NCBI RefSeq assembly: GCF_019331675.1 | Contig: NZ_JAHBBJ010000003.1 | Location: 1-64,000 of the forward strand | Reading direction: 5' to 3' | DNA from: Bifidobacterium miconisargentati | GTDB taxonomy: Bacteria; Actinomycetota; Actinomycetes; Actinomycetales; Bifidobacteriaceae | Length of the DNA stretch: 64,000 nt | Shown: in pieces, positions 9,802-18,299 of the stretch | Position numbering within the stretch: the first letter of the stretch is position 1 | Layout: each line of letters begins with the position of its first letter | Made by a program: the position numbers and the translations under genes | The notes under the pieces: model-generated | The model's database searches: none | What the model was told of the DNA's origin: nothing | The model's input: only the letters and a program-made list of their open reading frames with translations

Positions 9802-10683
9802 TCAGACGGCGACTGGCGCCTTGATGGTGGGGTGATGCTGATATCCGACAATGGTGAAGTCGTCGTAGTCGTAGTCGAAGAGCGAATCGACCTTGCGGAT
9901 CTCGATCTGCGGGTACGGGTACGGTTCGCGCGAGAGCTGTTCGAGCACCTGGTCGATGTGGTTGTCATACACATGGCAGTCGCCGCCGGTCCACACGAAT
10001 TCGCCGGGCTCCAGACCGGCCTGCTGGGCCATCATCAGCGTGAGCAGCGAGTAGGACGCGATGTTGAACGGCACGCCGAGGAACATGTCGCACGAACGCT
10101 GGTACAGCTGGCAGGAGAGCCGGCCGTCCGCCACGTAGAACTGGAACAGCGCATGGCAGGGCGGCAGCGCCATCTGCTCCACTTCGGCCGGATTCCATGC
10201 GGAGACCACCATGCGGCGGGAATCCGGGTGGTTCTTGATGAGATCCATCACATTGGCGATCTGGTCGATGGTGCGGTTCGGGTCCTCCGGTGTGGGGGCC
10301 GGCCAGGAGCGCCACTGCACGCCGTAGACCGGGCCGAGGTCGCCGTTGGCGTCCGCCCATTCGTCCCAGATGTGCACGCCGTGTTCCTGCAGCCAGCGTA
10401 CGTTGGACGAGCCCTTGAGGAACCACAGCAGTTCGTAGGCCAGTCCCTTGAAGAAGACCGTCTTGGTGGTCAGCAGCGGGAAGTACTGCGCAAGGTCGAA
10501 TCGCATCTGCTGGCCGAACAGGGAGATGGTGCCCGTACCGGTACGGTCGGACTTCAGGGTGCCTTCGGTCAGGATCTTGCGCACCAGGTCCTCATACGGC
10601 ATCGGAATGGCCGTTTCGGGGCGCGTGGGGATACGGGTGCGGATGTCTGCGAGCTGTTCTTCGGTCAAAGCCATGGGCAACAT
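9802..10683 (-). CDS. thyA: Thymidylate synthase, 293 aa
   Basis: Converts dUMP to dTMP using methylenetetrahydrofolate. The catalytic Cys176 is in [13 protein letters not shown], and the family segments [20 protein letters not shown] and [14 protein letters not shown] are intact. Length is slightly above the E. coli enzyme. Two starts are possible, the ATG at 10683 or the one at 10674 (MALTEEQ); neither has a strong ribosome site. It precedes folA in the same direction, coupling dTMP synthesis to folate recycling. Confidence 0.97.
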   Translation of the reverse strand: MLPMALTEEQLADIRTRIPTRPETAIPMPYEDLVRKILTEGTLKSDRTGTGTISLFGQQMRFDLAQYFPLLTTKTVFFKGLAYELLWFLKGSSNVRWLQEHGVHIWDEWADANGDLGPVYGVQWRSWPAPTPEDPNRTIDQIANVMDLIKNHPDSRRMVVSAWNPAEVEQMALPPCHALFQFYVADGRLSCQLYQRSCDMFLGVPFNIASYSLLTLMMAQQAGLEPGEFVWTGGDCHVYDNHIDQVLEQLSREPYPYPQIEIRKVDSLFDYDYDDFTIVGYQHHPTIKAPVAV

Positions 10684-10841
10684 CGTATCGACAGAGCCCT
10701 ACCTAGGCCGTCGCGCTGGTGCGGCGACCTCGCGGAAAGCCTTATTTTCCGGCCATTCGAGCCGTCAGCGTAACGAACGCAATACCTAGGGGCATAATGG
10801 AGAGGTCAACAATGCCATGAGATGCCGTAAGGAGGCACACT

Positions 10842-11255
10842 ATGGGTAAGCGACTGTGGGTTGAGCGCAACAAGGACGGTTCGTGGGATGCTTTCAGCGA
10901 TGACGGCGCTCACATCAAGTTCGGCAAGGATCGCGGCCAGTTCACGCCGGGCGATCTGATGAAAGTCGCGCTGGCCGGTTGCGCGGCGCTGTCCAGCCAG
11001 TTCGCCATCGAGCACACGCTCGGCGAGGGCAAGGGCGCCAAGATCGTGGTGGACGGCTCCTACGACCCTGAGAACGACGCCTACACCGCCTTCGAGGAGC
11101 ATGTCGTGGTGGATGCCGCCGACGCCGACCTGTCCGAGGAGGACGCCGCGAAGCTCAAGGAGCGCATCACCCGCCACATCGAAAAGGGCTGCACGGTGAA
11201 GCACACGTACGTGCAGGAGACCCCGGTCCGCATGGACGTGACCATCAAGCACTGA
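10842..11255 (+). CDS. OsmC family protein, 137 aa
   Basis: OsmC/Ohr-like fold proteins reduce organic hydroperoxides through two cysteines or, in some branches, have unknown roles. Family architecture is visible: an N-terminal beta region with DGAHIKFG, the helix GDLMKVALAGCAALSSQF with the first Cys, and the C-terminal ITRHIEKGCTVKHTY with the second Cys. Both conserved cysteines are therefore present. AAGGAGG stands before the ATG. Monocistronic, convergent with usp. Confidence 0.88.
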   Translation: MGKRLWVERNKDGSWDAFSDDGAHIKFGKDRGQFTPGDLMKVALAGCAALSSQFAIEHTLGEGKGAKIVVDGSYDPENDAYTAFEEHVVVDAADADLSEEDAAKLKERITRHIEKGCTVKHTYVQETPVRMDVTIKH

Positions 11256-11309
11256 TTTTTGTCGTACGGCATTACGGATCATTTGCCGTAAGGCGGCATA
11301 AACATCAAA

Positions 11310-11338
11310 ACTGGCTCCCCTCTTTGAGGGGAGCCAGT
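11310..11338 (-). terminator. Terminator hairpin between osmC and usp
   Basis: ACTGGCTCCCCTC and GAGGGGAGCCAGT pair around TTT. Read on the minus strand the stem is followed by TTTTG, so it mainly terminates the usp transcript. The stem sequence is the same GGCTCCCCTC module that recurs in the interspersed repeats at 20.5 and 24.4 kb. Confidence 0.8.
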
Positions 11339-11363
11339 GTCATGTTGCTATCGACCCATCAAA

Positions 11364-12401
11364 TCACTGCCTATCGGGATCGATGGTCTTCTCGATCTGC
11401 TGGGCCACTTCCGGCTCGGCCTTGTCCACCGGAATCTCCTCGACGCCGGCGATGTCCTCCAGGGACTTGGTCGGCACGTCGGCCGGCGAGCTCGGCACGG
11501 TGTCGAGACGGGATTCCGCGGCCTCCACATACTTGCGCGGCACCACGTACACCGGGCCCACCGCGTGCTGCAGCAGTCCCTGGCTCGTGGAGCCCAGCAG
11601 CAGGCCGGTGAAGCCACCGCGGCCACGGGAGCCCACGACCACCACGTCATGGTCGTAGCTGGCCTTGGTCAGGGCGCTCACGGCCGGTCCGGACACGATC
11701 TGCTTGTTGATCTTCAGGTCCGGGTGCGATTCCTGCAGCGGCTTGATGCGCACGTCGAGGTCTTCCTTGTAGGACTCCATCACGGCGTCCTCGCCGTCCA
11801 CGCCCTTGAGGTTCGGCACGGCGGAGATCACGTCGAGTTCGGCGCCCCAGCAGGAGGCGAAGTCGGCGGCGATGTCGAGCGCCTTGAGGCCCCACTTGGA
11901 TTCGTCGGAGCCCACGGCCACCTTGGTGATGGTGTTGTTGAGGTGCATGAGGTTGCCGTCGTCGTCGGTGTAGGGCACCACCACGATCGGGCAGTAGGCG
12001 TACGCCGGCAGCGAGGAGGACGTGGTGCCGAGCAGTCGTTCGGCCAGGCCTCCCTTGCCGCGGTTGCCGATGACGATGAGGTTGTAGTTGCGGGACAATT
12101 CCACGAACACGGACGCCGGGTCTCCGGTGACGATCAGCGTGGCCGCCTCCACACCCTGCTCGTCCGCGATGGCCTTGGCCTTGGACAGGATCTCCTGGGC
12201 GTCGGAATGCGCGGCGTTGTCATCCCCCATCGCCGTATAGGTGGCATCGAACGAAACGGCGGCATAGCTTGGCAGGGAATACGCGCAGACGATCTGCAGC
12301 GTGAGCCCGGCATGCTTGGCATAATTCGCGGCCCACCATGTTGCCTTGTAGCTGGCATGCGACCCGTCAACGCCGACGAGTATGGCCTTGTCGTTAATCA
12401 T
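11364..12401 (-). CDS. Universal stress protein with two UspA domains, 345 aa
   Basis: Tandem UspA protein. Domain 1 (about 1-150) starts AILVGVDGSHASYKATWW and ends with the ATP-binding loop VIGNRGKGGLAERLLGTTS; domain 2 (about 160-305) starts VAVGSDESKWG and ends VVVGSRGRGGFTGLLLGSTSQ. Both carry the G-2x-G-9x-G(S/T) nucleotide loop. A 35-residue polar tail follows. ATG 12401 is preceded by GGAGGTCGT; the frame upstream is non-coding in character. Such proteins bind ATP and support stress survival; the specific role is unknown. Confidence 0.92.
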   Translation of the reverse strand: MINDKAILVGVDGSHASYKATWWAANYAKHAGLTLQIVCAYSLPSYAAVSFDATYTAMGDDNAAHSDAQEILSKAKAIADEQGVEAATLIVTGDPASVFVELSRNYNLIVIGNRGKGGLAERLLGTTSSSLPAYAYCPIVVVPYTDDDGNLMHLNNTITKVAVGSDESKWGLKALDIAADFASCWGAELDVISAVPNLKGVDGEDAVMESYKEDLDVRIKPLQESHPDLKINKQIVSGPAVSALTKASYDHDVVVVGSRGRGGFTGLLLGSTSQGLLQHAVGPVYVVPRKYVEAAESRLDTVPSSPADVPTKSLEDIAGVEEIPVDKAEPEVAQQIEKTIDPDRQ

Positions 12402-12510
12402 GACGACCTCCTTGAAGTTATTACGGGATAGTCCCGCACATGTCCAACAATACCCCGTGACACTCGGTTTCGGCGGTAGCCTACGCGCAAAAAGAACAGG
12501 CAAATACGCA

Positions 12511-12540
12511 AAAAGCGCGCCCCGTAATGGGACGCGCCTT
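12511..12540 (-). terminator. Terminator of the 12.6-kb hydrolase gene
   Basis: On the minus strand AAGGCGCGTCCC pairs with GGGGCGCGC (one mismatch) and TTTTTG follows. It sits 81 nt after the stop codon of the NlpC/P60 gene. Confidence 0.8.
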
Positions 12541-12620
12541 GGCATGAACGTTGGAACAGTTCTTGGATGGTTCCGGATGGTTCCAGGCGGTTCGGCGACC
12601 TGTACGGCCCGCCGAATCAA

Positions 12621-13352
12621 CTACAGGAGACGGCGGATGGCGTAGCCGGCACCACCGAAGACGGAGACGTCGACGATCTGCGTGCCCTGCACCGGGTTCA
12701 TGGCGTTGACCACCATGCCGTTGCCGATGTAGATGGCGGCGTGGGTGCCGTTGGCCAGGATATCGCCCGGCTGGGCCTCGGCGAGGCTGGCGACTGGCGT
12801 GCCCATGGCGGCCTGCGCACCGGAGGAATGGGGCAGGGAGATGCCGAATTGGGCGTACACGTACTGCACGAAGCCGGAGCAATCCCAACCAGCCGGGGTG
12901 TTGCCGCCGGCGACGTACGGATAGCCCGTGAACTGGCTGGCGTAACGGGCGAGATCGGCGCCGCTGCCGGTCATGGAACCCAGGTCGATCTGCGGGATGG
13001 CGGTGCGCTGTTCGGAGCGGCTGGCCGCATATTCCTGGGTCTGGGCCTTGGCGGCCTCGTCGGCGGCCTTCTGTGCGGCTTCGGCGTCCTTTTCGGACTG
13101 GGACTTGGTCTGCGGCACGTTCAGGGTCTCGATGCCGCCCCAATTGGAGTTCTCGTCCACCGAGGTGGAGGTGGATTCGGCCAGGAAGTTCGCCTTGGCG
13201 GCGGAGGCCTTCGGGAAGGAGCGGGAGGACACCACTGCGGTGGTGGTGCTGGCGGTGTCCGCGGCGCTGGCGGCGGGTGCTACGCCGGCGAAGAGGGTGG
13301 CGGCCGCTACGACCGCGACGGAAGTCGAAAGAATCTGCTTAACGTTCATCAT
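12621..13352 (-). CDS. Secreted NlpC/P60 peptidoglycan endopeptidase, 243 aa
   Basis: Cell-wall hydrolase cleaving within the peptide stem. A signal peptide (VKQILSTSVAVVAAATLFAGVAPAASA) starts the protein, followed by a Ser/Ala-rich linker with a coiled-coil-like EKDAEAAQKAADEAAKAQ stretch, then the catalytic domain from about residue 140. The catalytic Cys is in WDCSGFVQYVYAQFG and the His in NGTHAAIYIGNG. ATG 13352 has AAGGTGG at good spacing. It shares the module SNWGGIETLNVPQTKSQSEK with the next upstream gene, so the two are paralogues outside the catalytic end. Confidence 0.93.
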   Translation of the reverse strand: MMNVKQILSTSVAVVAAATLFAGVAPAASAADTASTTTAVVSSRSFPKASAAKANFLAESTSTSVDENSNWGGIETLNVPQTKSQSEKDAEAAQKAADEAAKAQTQEYAASRSEQRTAIPQIDLGSMTGSGADLARYASQFTGYPYVAGGNTPAGWDCSGFVQYVYAQFGISLPHSSGAQAAMGTPVASLAEAQPGDILANGTHAAIYIGNGMVVNAMNPVQGTQIVDVSVFGGAGYAIRRLL

Positions 13353-13410
13353 CAACGCACCACCTTACCACAGACGTTGACGCCTGTTCTGGTTCGCTTC
13401 CGCACAGCAC

Positions 13411-13443
13411 AAGGCCCCGGACACATCCGTTCCGGGGCCTTGA
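13411..13443 (-). terminator. Hairpin after the 13.5-kb hydrolase gene
   Basis: CAAGGCCCCGGA pairs with TCCGGGGCCTTG in the gap between two co-directional hydrolase genes. The stem is strong but the following T-run is poor, so termination may be partial. Confidence 0.6.
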
Positions 13444-13470
13444 GAGGTTCATCGATTCAGCGAAGGTGCA

Positions 13471-14202
13471 TCACGGGATGCGCACCACGATGGTCACCTG
13501 GTTGAGCATGGCGCCGGCCAGCGCCACGGTGTAGCCGTTCCAGCCGCCGTGCACGGCCTGGCCGTTGCCCACGTACAGCGCCACGTGGTCGTAATGAGCA
13601 CCGCCGTTCCAGCCGCCGGTGTTGGCGTAGATGAGGATGTCGCCGGGCTGCAGGGAGCCGTCGGTGACGATCTGGCCGCCGGGTACGTTGGCGTATTCCT
13701 CGGGCCAGCCATGGAAGTTGATGCCGCGTGCGGCAAGTGCGTAGCTCACCAGAGCGGTGCAATCCATGCTTTGGCCGATGAGCGAGTATGCGCGATCGAT
13801 GGATGCGGCGGCGCCGGCAGACACGGAACCGTCCGTCTCGGTGTAGGACAGGGTGCTGCGGGCCTGGCCGCGGCTGGCGGATTCCATCTGGCTCTGCACC
13901 TGGGCCGCCTCGGCCTCGTCCTGGACCTTCTTGGCCGCTTCGGCGGCGGCCGCGTCCTTCTCGGCCTGGGAGGCGGTCTGCGGCACGTTCAAAGTCTCGA
14001 TGCCACCCCAGCTGGAGTCGCCCTCGACTTCGGTGGCGGTGGATTCGGCGGTCAGGTTCTCACGGGTCTGGCTGCTCGTGGGGAACGACTTGATGGAAGT
14101 GACGATACCCTCGTCGGCATTGGCCGCGGGGGCGAAGGCAAGCAGGCTGGCCGTGGCTGTGCACGCGGCGATTACTGAAGCGATTCGGGGAAAAGTCCTC
14201 AT
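13471..14202 (-). CDS. Secreted NlpC/P60-like cell-wall hydrolase, 243 aa
   Basis: Signal peptide (IASVIAACTATASLLAFAPAANA), then the shared module SSWGGIETLNVPQTASQAEK and a coiled-coil-like Ala/Glu/Gln stretch, then a catalytic domain from about residue 130. Putative active residues are Cys in SMDCTALVSYALAARG and His in YDHVALYVGNGQAVHGG, an NlpC-like fold with DC(T) instead of the usual DC(S). The catalytic half differs clearly from the neighbour at 12.6 kb, while the N-terminal half is nearly the same. Likely acts on peptidoglycan outside the cell; bond specificity unknown. Confidence 0.85.
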   Translation of the reverse strand: MRTFPRIASVIAACTATASLLAFAPAANADEGIVTSIKSFPTSSQTRENLTAESTATEVEGDSSWGGIETLNVPQTASQAEKDAAAAEAAKKVQDEAEAAQVQSQMESASRGQARSTLSYTETDGSVSAGAAASIDRAYSLIGQSMDCTALVSYALAARGINFHGWPEEYANVPGGQIVTDGSLQPGDILIYANTGGWNGGAHYDHVALYVGNGQAVHGGWNGYTVALAGAMLNQVTIVVRIP

Positions 14203-14408
14203 GAAACCTGAACGCTAGCCCGTAAATATGAACGGAAGCTGGGAGTCAATGGGCGAAACCGCACAATATAGGGGATTATGTCGGCGTGTCGCTAGTTGAC
14301 AATCACTAAAAATCCATCTCGGATTTCAGCGGGAAAGTGACCAATGTCACGAAAGCCGGTACCTCACCCGCGATGATGCGGGAGCCGCATACGGCGAATC
14401 AACGGGAA

Positions 14409-15359
14409 TCAGTAGTGCACGTACTGGAACTTGGCGGCCTCGTCGGCGGTGAAGGTGCGGTGGGAAATCACGCCCAGGCCCTTGGCGTTGGATTCGGAGA
14501 TCTCGATGGAACCGTCCGCGTTGATCTTCTCCAGCACGGCCACATGGCCATAGACGGGATCGGCGTTGGCCTGGCCCTGCGTGAAGACCACGGCGTCGCC
14601 CACATGGCGCGGGGTGTTGTCCACCCAGTAGCCCAAGGCGCGAGCGGAATCGGCCCATGCACCGCCGTTACCGAAGTTGCCACTGCTCGGCAGGCCGAGC
14701 TCAGCGCGACGGTTGTACGCATACCACGTGCACTGGCCCCACGGGTAGTTGTTGCCGCCGGTGCCGATGTTGTGGTTCGGGTCGAAGCCGGCCGGAAGAG
14801 CCGCGGAATCCTCGTCCATAAGCACGGAGACCACCGGGTTGTTCGCGGTGTTGCGGTTCATCAACGTGGTGTTCAGCGAGCTTTCGGAGTTGCTCAGACC
14901 CCATCCGCCTTCGTTGATGGACTGCTCGGTCACGGAAGAATTGAGTTCGGTACGGGCCTCGGAACGGGAAGCGGAGGTCACGTCGCTCACGCGCTTGATC
15001 TGCGTGGTCGTGGTGGCTGGGTCGGCGAACACGGTGGTGGTGTCGTCGTTGTGGGCGAAGGCCATGGAGGTCGCCGCGGTGCCTACCAGCGCCGCGAGGG
15101 ACGCGGAGGCGAGGATATGGCTGCGACGTTCGGCCGCACGGGCGGCCTCACGAATGGAACGACGGGTCTGCGGGGCGATTTCGTTGATCTTCTCGGCCAC
15201 CGCGGGATCAAGGCCCAGCGCGATGGCATCGCCGCCGGCGGCCTGTGCCGCACGGACCGCACGAACGGAGTGGGAACCCTTTCCAGAGGCGAAGAGAGCC
15301 TTCGCTAAGCTGAACTTCTGGTGTGAGACCTTGGTCGCTTTATGCGAGGCATGCTTCAT
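14409..15359 (-). CDS. CHAP-domain cell-wall hydrolase, 316 aa
   Basis: The C-terminal CHAP amidase/endopeptidase domain (about residues 195-316) shows the catalytic Cys in YPWGQCTWYAYNRR and the His in PVYGHVAVLEKI, with NAKGLGVISHRTF near the end. The N-terminal 100 residues are Arg/Lys/Ala-rich and precede one hydrophobic segment (LASASLAALVGTAATSMAFA), so the protein is exported or anchored with an unusually long cytoplasmic lead. AAGGAG lies about 11 nt before the ATG. It has no linked partner other than the two NlpC/P60 genes downstream on the same strand. Confidence 0.9.
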   Translation of the reverse strand: MKHASHKATKVSHQKFSLAKALFASGKGSHSVRAVRAAQAAGGDAIALGLDPAVAEKINEIAPQTRRSIREAARAAERRSHILASASLAALVGTAATSMAFAHNDDTTTVFADPATTTTQIKRVSDVTSASRSEARTELNSSVTEQSINEGGWGLSNSESSLNTTLMNRNTANNPVVSVLMDEDSAALPAGFDPNHNIGTGGNNYPWGQCTWYAYNRRAELGLPSSGNFGNGGAWADSARALGYWVDNTPRHVGDAVVFTQGQANADPVYGHVAVLEKINADGSIEISESNAKGLGVISHRTFTADEAAKFQYVHY

Positions 15360-15688
15360 AACTGATTAACTCCTTGGATGGGTCGGACGCCTCTTCGTGA
15401 GAGCGTCGCCGTACCGTCACAATTGCCCACTCTACAACGGGAGTATGTCAATTGCCAACCTGGCAAGGGCCCGTCCGGGCGTGTCAATCGATTGACGTAC
15501 GCCCGTTCTCCCCGGAAAACCACCGATGTTTCACGGCCTGTTTCATGGTTTTTCACGGCGCTTTTCCGCAGTATTCCCTTGTATTTCCGGGCTTGCGGCA
15601 AGATTGCCGATACCGTTTACCGCACCGGCATGATCAGCTGGGGACGCTATCGCTTTTCTCGCATACCGTTATATATAGGAATTATCTA

Positions 15689-15911
15689 TGCTCTGTTAAA
15701 CCAAGATTGACATGAATCCATGTCTGACTACCCCTCAGTCAGCCTCGCCGACAGCTCGTCCTGCAATTGAGGACGAACTTCGTTCGCAGTCTGTTGGCTC
15801 GACTGTCGTCTCGCACATCGCCTACAAACAGCTCCGCTGTTTGCATCACGGCAATGTCCTGACAAGGGGAGCCGAGAATAAGAAACATGTCAATCTTGGT
15901 TTAACAGAGCC
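15689..15911. mobile_element. MITE copy 1 with 24-bp terminal inverted repeats and 8-10 bp target duplication
   Basis: The left end CTCTGTTAAACCAAGATTG is repeated in inverted orientation at the right end (about 15886-15909), giving 24-bp arms. ATTATCTATG occurs immediately outside both ends (15681-15690 and 15912-15921), a perfect direct duplication showing insertion. The interior is palindromic and carries CTCAGTCAGC, ACAGCTCCGCTGT and GACAAGGGGAGCC blocks. No transposase is present, so movement needs a helper. Ends resembling GGCTCTGTT and an 8-bp duplication recall ISL3-family transposons (inference). Confidence 0.92.
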
Positions 15912-16094
15912 ATTATCTATGCCCGGCTATGACGGGGCTGCCGGGCTCCTTGGGAAATCGACGCCTGGAACGGCCGACAGCTCGGCTGCCGGGCCGGTTG
16001 CCCGGAGCCGCCCCTCTACGTGTGAAAAACTAATCAATCGGCGCAGCCCGCCGACAACCGTCCTTCCGCCCCAAAGGAGCGTTACCCCATCTTG
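15912..16094. other. Non-coding gap between MITE and hairpin array
   Basis: Contains only the right target duplication and a few small inverted repeats. No frame here has a ribosome site or a recognisable protein. Confidence 0.5.
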
Positions 16095-16516
16095 GCGGCC
16101 TTCGAGCACGGAAAAGACAAGCTCTTACTCTCACGATCGCGAGCCGTCTTTTCGGCGACCGTTTGGGTATAGAAGCACATATCTCCTGTACCGAAACAAT
16201 CGCGAATCCCTCTCCTCGTGACCGTTTGAGGACAGAAGTGTGCCCCTCCTGTACCACAACGATTGCGCATCCCACTTCCAGCGGTCGTTTGAGGACAGAA
16301 GCCGTTCCCTCCTATGCCCAAACGACCGCAAATCCCTCCCCCAGCGTCCTTTCCAGTACAGAAAGCCCGTTTCTGTACTCAAATGACCGCGGAATGCCCT
16401 CCTAGCGGTCTTTCAAGTCCAGAAGCACATGACTCCTGTACCCAAAAGACCGCTGATGCGGGGATTCGCGGTCTTTTGAGTACAGAAGAGCCCCTCTCCC
16501 ATACTCAAACGACCGC
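16095..16516. repeat. Tandem array of seven 49-bp hairpin units, period about 63 bp
   Basis: Six clear units start at 16155, 16218, 16281, 16344, 16405 and 16468, each 47-49 bp, preceded by a decayed unit at 16095-16140. Each is an inverted repeat: left arm like GCGGTCGTTTGAGGACAG, loop, right arm like CTGTACCCAAACGACCGC, separated by 14-15 bp C-rich spacers (such as AAATCCCTCCCCCA). Stem changes are often matched on the other side, for example GCGGTCTTTCAAG with CCAAAAGACCGC and GCGGTCGTTTGAGG with CCCAAACGACCGC. It ends 270 bp before serC. Function unknown; no protein is credible. Confidence 0.9.
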
Positions 16517-16786
16517 ATCCGCTTCAAGCAAAGACCACTCCGCGAAACACATCACAACGCAATCCGTCATCCGGCCATCAGGCAACCGGCATGCGGACGA
16601 CATGCGGGACCGCGCCCTCGGTCCCCTACGACAGCGGCGGGTTCTAGTCCTGATGACCAGAAAGAGGAGTCTCAAATGGGTAGGTGGGTGTTCAACGGTG
16701 CAGAGTACGCACCCTGAAACAGCCCGAAAATCCGGCAATCGGGAGATTGCCCGCATTCGTTGCCGGCACGGGCTAGCCTTGAAGGC

Positions 16787-17932
16787 ATGACTGTGAGCAT
16801 CACCATTCCTGAATCGTTGAAGCCCGAGGACGGCCGCTTCGGATCCGGCCCGAGCAAGATCCGGCCCGAGCAAATCGCCGCGCTGGATGCCGGCGCCACC
16901 ACGCTGCTGGGCACCTCCCACCGCCAGAGCCCGGTCAAGCAGGTGGTCGGCTCCATCCGCGAAGGCCTCGCCGAATTCTTCCACCTGCCCGACGGTTATG
17001 AGGTGGCGCTAGGCAACGGCGGCGCCAGCGCGTTCTGGGAGGTGGCCTGCGCCTCGCTGATCACCCGTCAGGCCGCGTTCGGCACCTACGGCTCGTTCAG
17101 CGCCAAGTTCGCCGCCTCCGCCGCCAACACGCCGTTCCTGGAGAAGCCGGTGATCTTCGAAGGCGAGCCGGGCACATACCGCCTGCCCGAACTCACCGAG
17201 GGCGTGGACACCTACTGCTGGGCCCACAACGAGACCTCCACCGGCGTGGCCGCGCCGATTCGCCGCGTGCCCGGCAGCCGCGAGGCCGGCGCCCTGACCG
17301 TCATCGACGGCACGAGCGCGGCCGGCGCCCTACCCATTGACATCGCGCAGACCGATGTCTACTACTTCTCCCCGCAGAAGGCCTTCGGCTCCGACGGCGG
17401 CCTGTGGGTGGCCATCCTCTCCCCCGAGGCCATCGACCGCGCTGCCGGCGTGGAGTCCAGCGCTCATCTGGAGGGCGCGCGCCGCTGGGTGCCGCCGTTC
17501 TTCTCGCTGACCTCCGCGCTGAACAACTCGCGCAAGGATCAGACGCTCAACACCCCGGCCGTGGCCACGCTGATCATGATGGCCAACCAGATCGAATGGC
17601 TCAATGGCAATGGCGGACTGGCGTGGGCCGCCGCCCGTTGCGCCAAGTCCGCGTCCATCCTGTACACGTGGGCCGAACGCTCCGATTACGCGCATCCGTT
17701 CGTCACCGATCCGGGCGCACGCTCGAACGCCGTGGTCACCATCGATTTGGACGAGAGCGTCTCGGCCAGCCAGGTGCTCGCGATCCTGCGTGAGAACGGC
17801 ATCGTGGACGCCGCGGGTTATCGCAAGCTGGGCCGCAACCAGCTGCGCGTGGGCGTGTTCCCGTCCGTGGAGCCGTCCGACGTGATCGCCTTCACCAAGT
17901 GCGTGGACTACGTAGTGGAGCACCTGCAGTAA
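16787..17932 (+). CDS. serC: Phosphoserine aminotransferase, 381 aa
   Basis: Converts 3-phosphohydroxypyruvate to phosphoserine in serine synthesis. The protein matches the actinobacterial SerC form, starting SITIPESLKPEDGRFGSGPSK, with the PLP lysine at residue 198 in YYFSPQKAFGSDGG and HNETSTGVAAPI before it. ATG 16787 is chosen because the family begins there. The gene is monocistronic and has the hairpin array in its upstream region. Confidence 0.96.
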   Translation: MTVSITIPESLKPEDGRFGSGPSKIRPEQIAALDAGATTLLGTSHRQSPVKQVVGSIREGLAEFFHLPDGYEVALGNGGASAFWEVACASLITRQAAFGTYGSFSAKFAASAANTPFLEKPVIFEGEPGTYRLPELTEGVDTYCWAHNETSTGVAAPIRRVPGSREAGALTVIDGTSAAGALPIDIAQTDVYYFSPQKAFGSDGGLWVAILSPEAIDRAAGVESSAHLEGARRWVPPFFSLTSALNNSRKDQTLNTPAVATLIMMANQIEWLNGNGGLAWAAARCAKSASILYTWAERSDYAHPFVTDPGARSNAVVTIDLDESVSASQVLAILRENGIVDAAGYRKLGRNQLRVGVFPSVEPSDVIAFTKCVDYVVEHLQ

Positions 17933-18025
17933 GGCAGGTCCGTCCGTAATCCGCTTGTTTTCCTGTCAATCGCCGCGTATCGCATCGTCGTGCGCGGCGA
18001 TTGACGTTCCTGTTGACTACAGTGC

Positions 18026-18286
18026 ATGACTATGAAGTTCGCGCCCATCATCGACCCTGCCGTCCGCAAGCCTACCCCGAAACCAGTGCGCGTGGATCTG
18101 CGCAAGGTGTTCGGCATCGGCACCGGCCTATGGGCCGTGGCCCTGATCGTCGCGTTGATACTGACGACCATCGACCATACCTTCGAGCCGCTGGTAATCA
18201 TGTGCTCGTCCGGCGTGATCATCGGACTGCTGCTGCTGATCTGGGAGTTCTTCGACCGCTGGGATTACCGGCGATTGGGCTTGTAG
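18026..18286 (+). CDS. Small membrane protein, DUF2530-like, 86 aa
   Basis: Two hydrophobic helices (about 31-48 and 55-75) joined by a short polar turn, with a positively charged N-terminus (PAVRKPTPKPVRVDLRKV) and an aromatic/charged C-terminus (WEFFDRWDYRRLGL). This layout matches the actinobacterial DUF2530 family, of unknown function. The first Met codon is at 18026 with a second at 18032; no strong ribosome site is visible. Convergent with the kinase gene. Confidence 0.75.
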   Translation: MTMKFAPIIDPAVRKPTPKPVRVDLRKVFGIGTGLWAVALIVALILTTIDHTFEPLVIMCSSGVIIGLLLLIWEFFDRWDYRRLGL

Positions 18287-18299
18287 CCAAGCAATGAAA

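Noticed and set aside
16030..16405. Several overlapping frames across the hairpin array
   Set aside because: Their repeated peptides only mirror the DNA repeat; none has a ribosome site or family.
16095..16516. The 63-bp array as a CRISPR
   Set aside because: The long units are imperfect palindromes, spacers are short (14-15 bp) and C-rich, and no cas gene is near.
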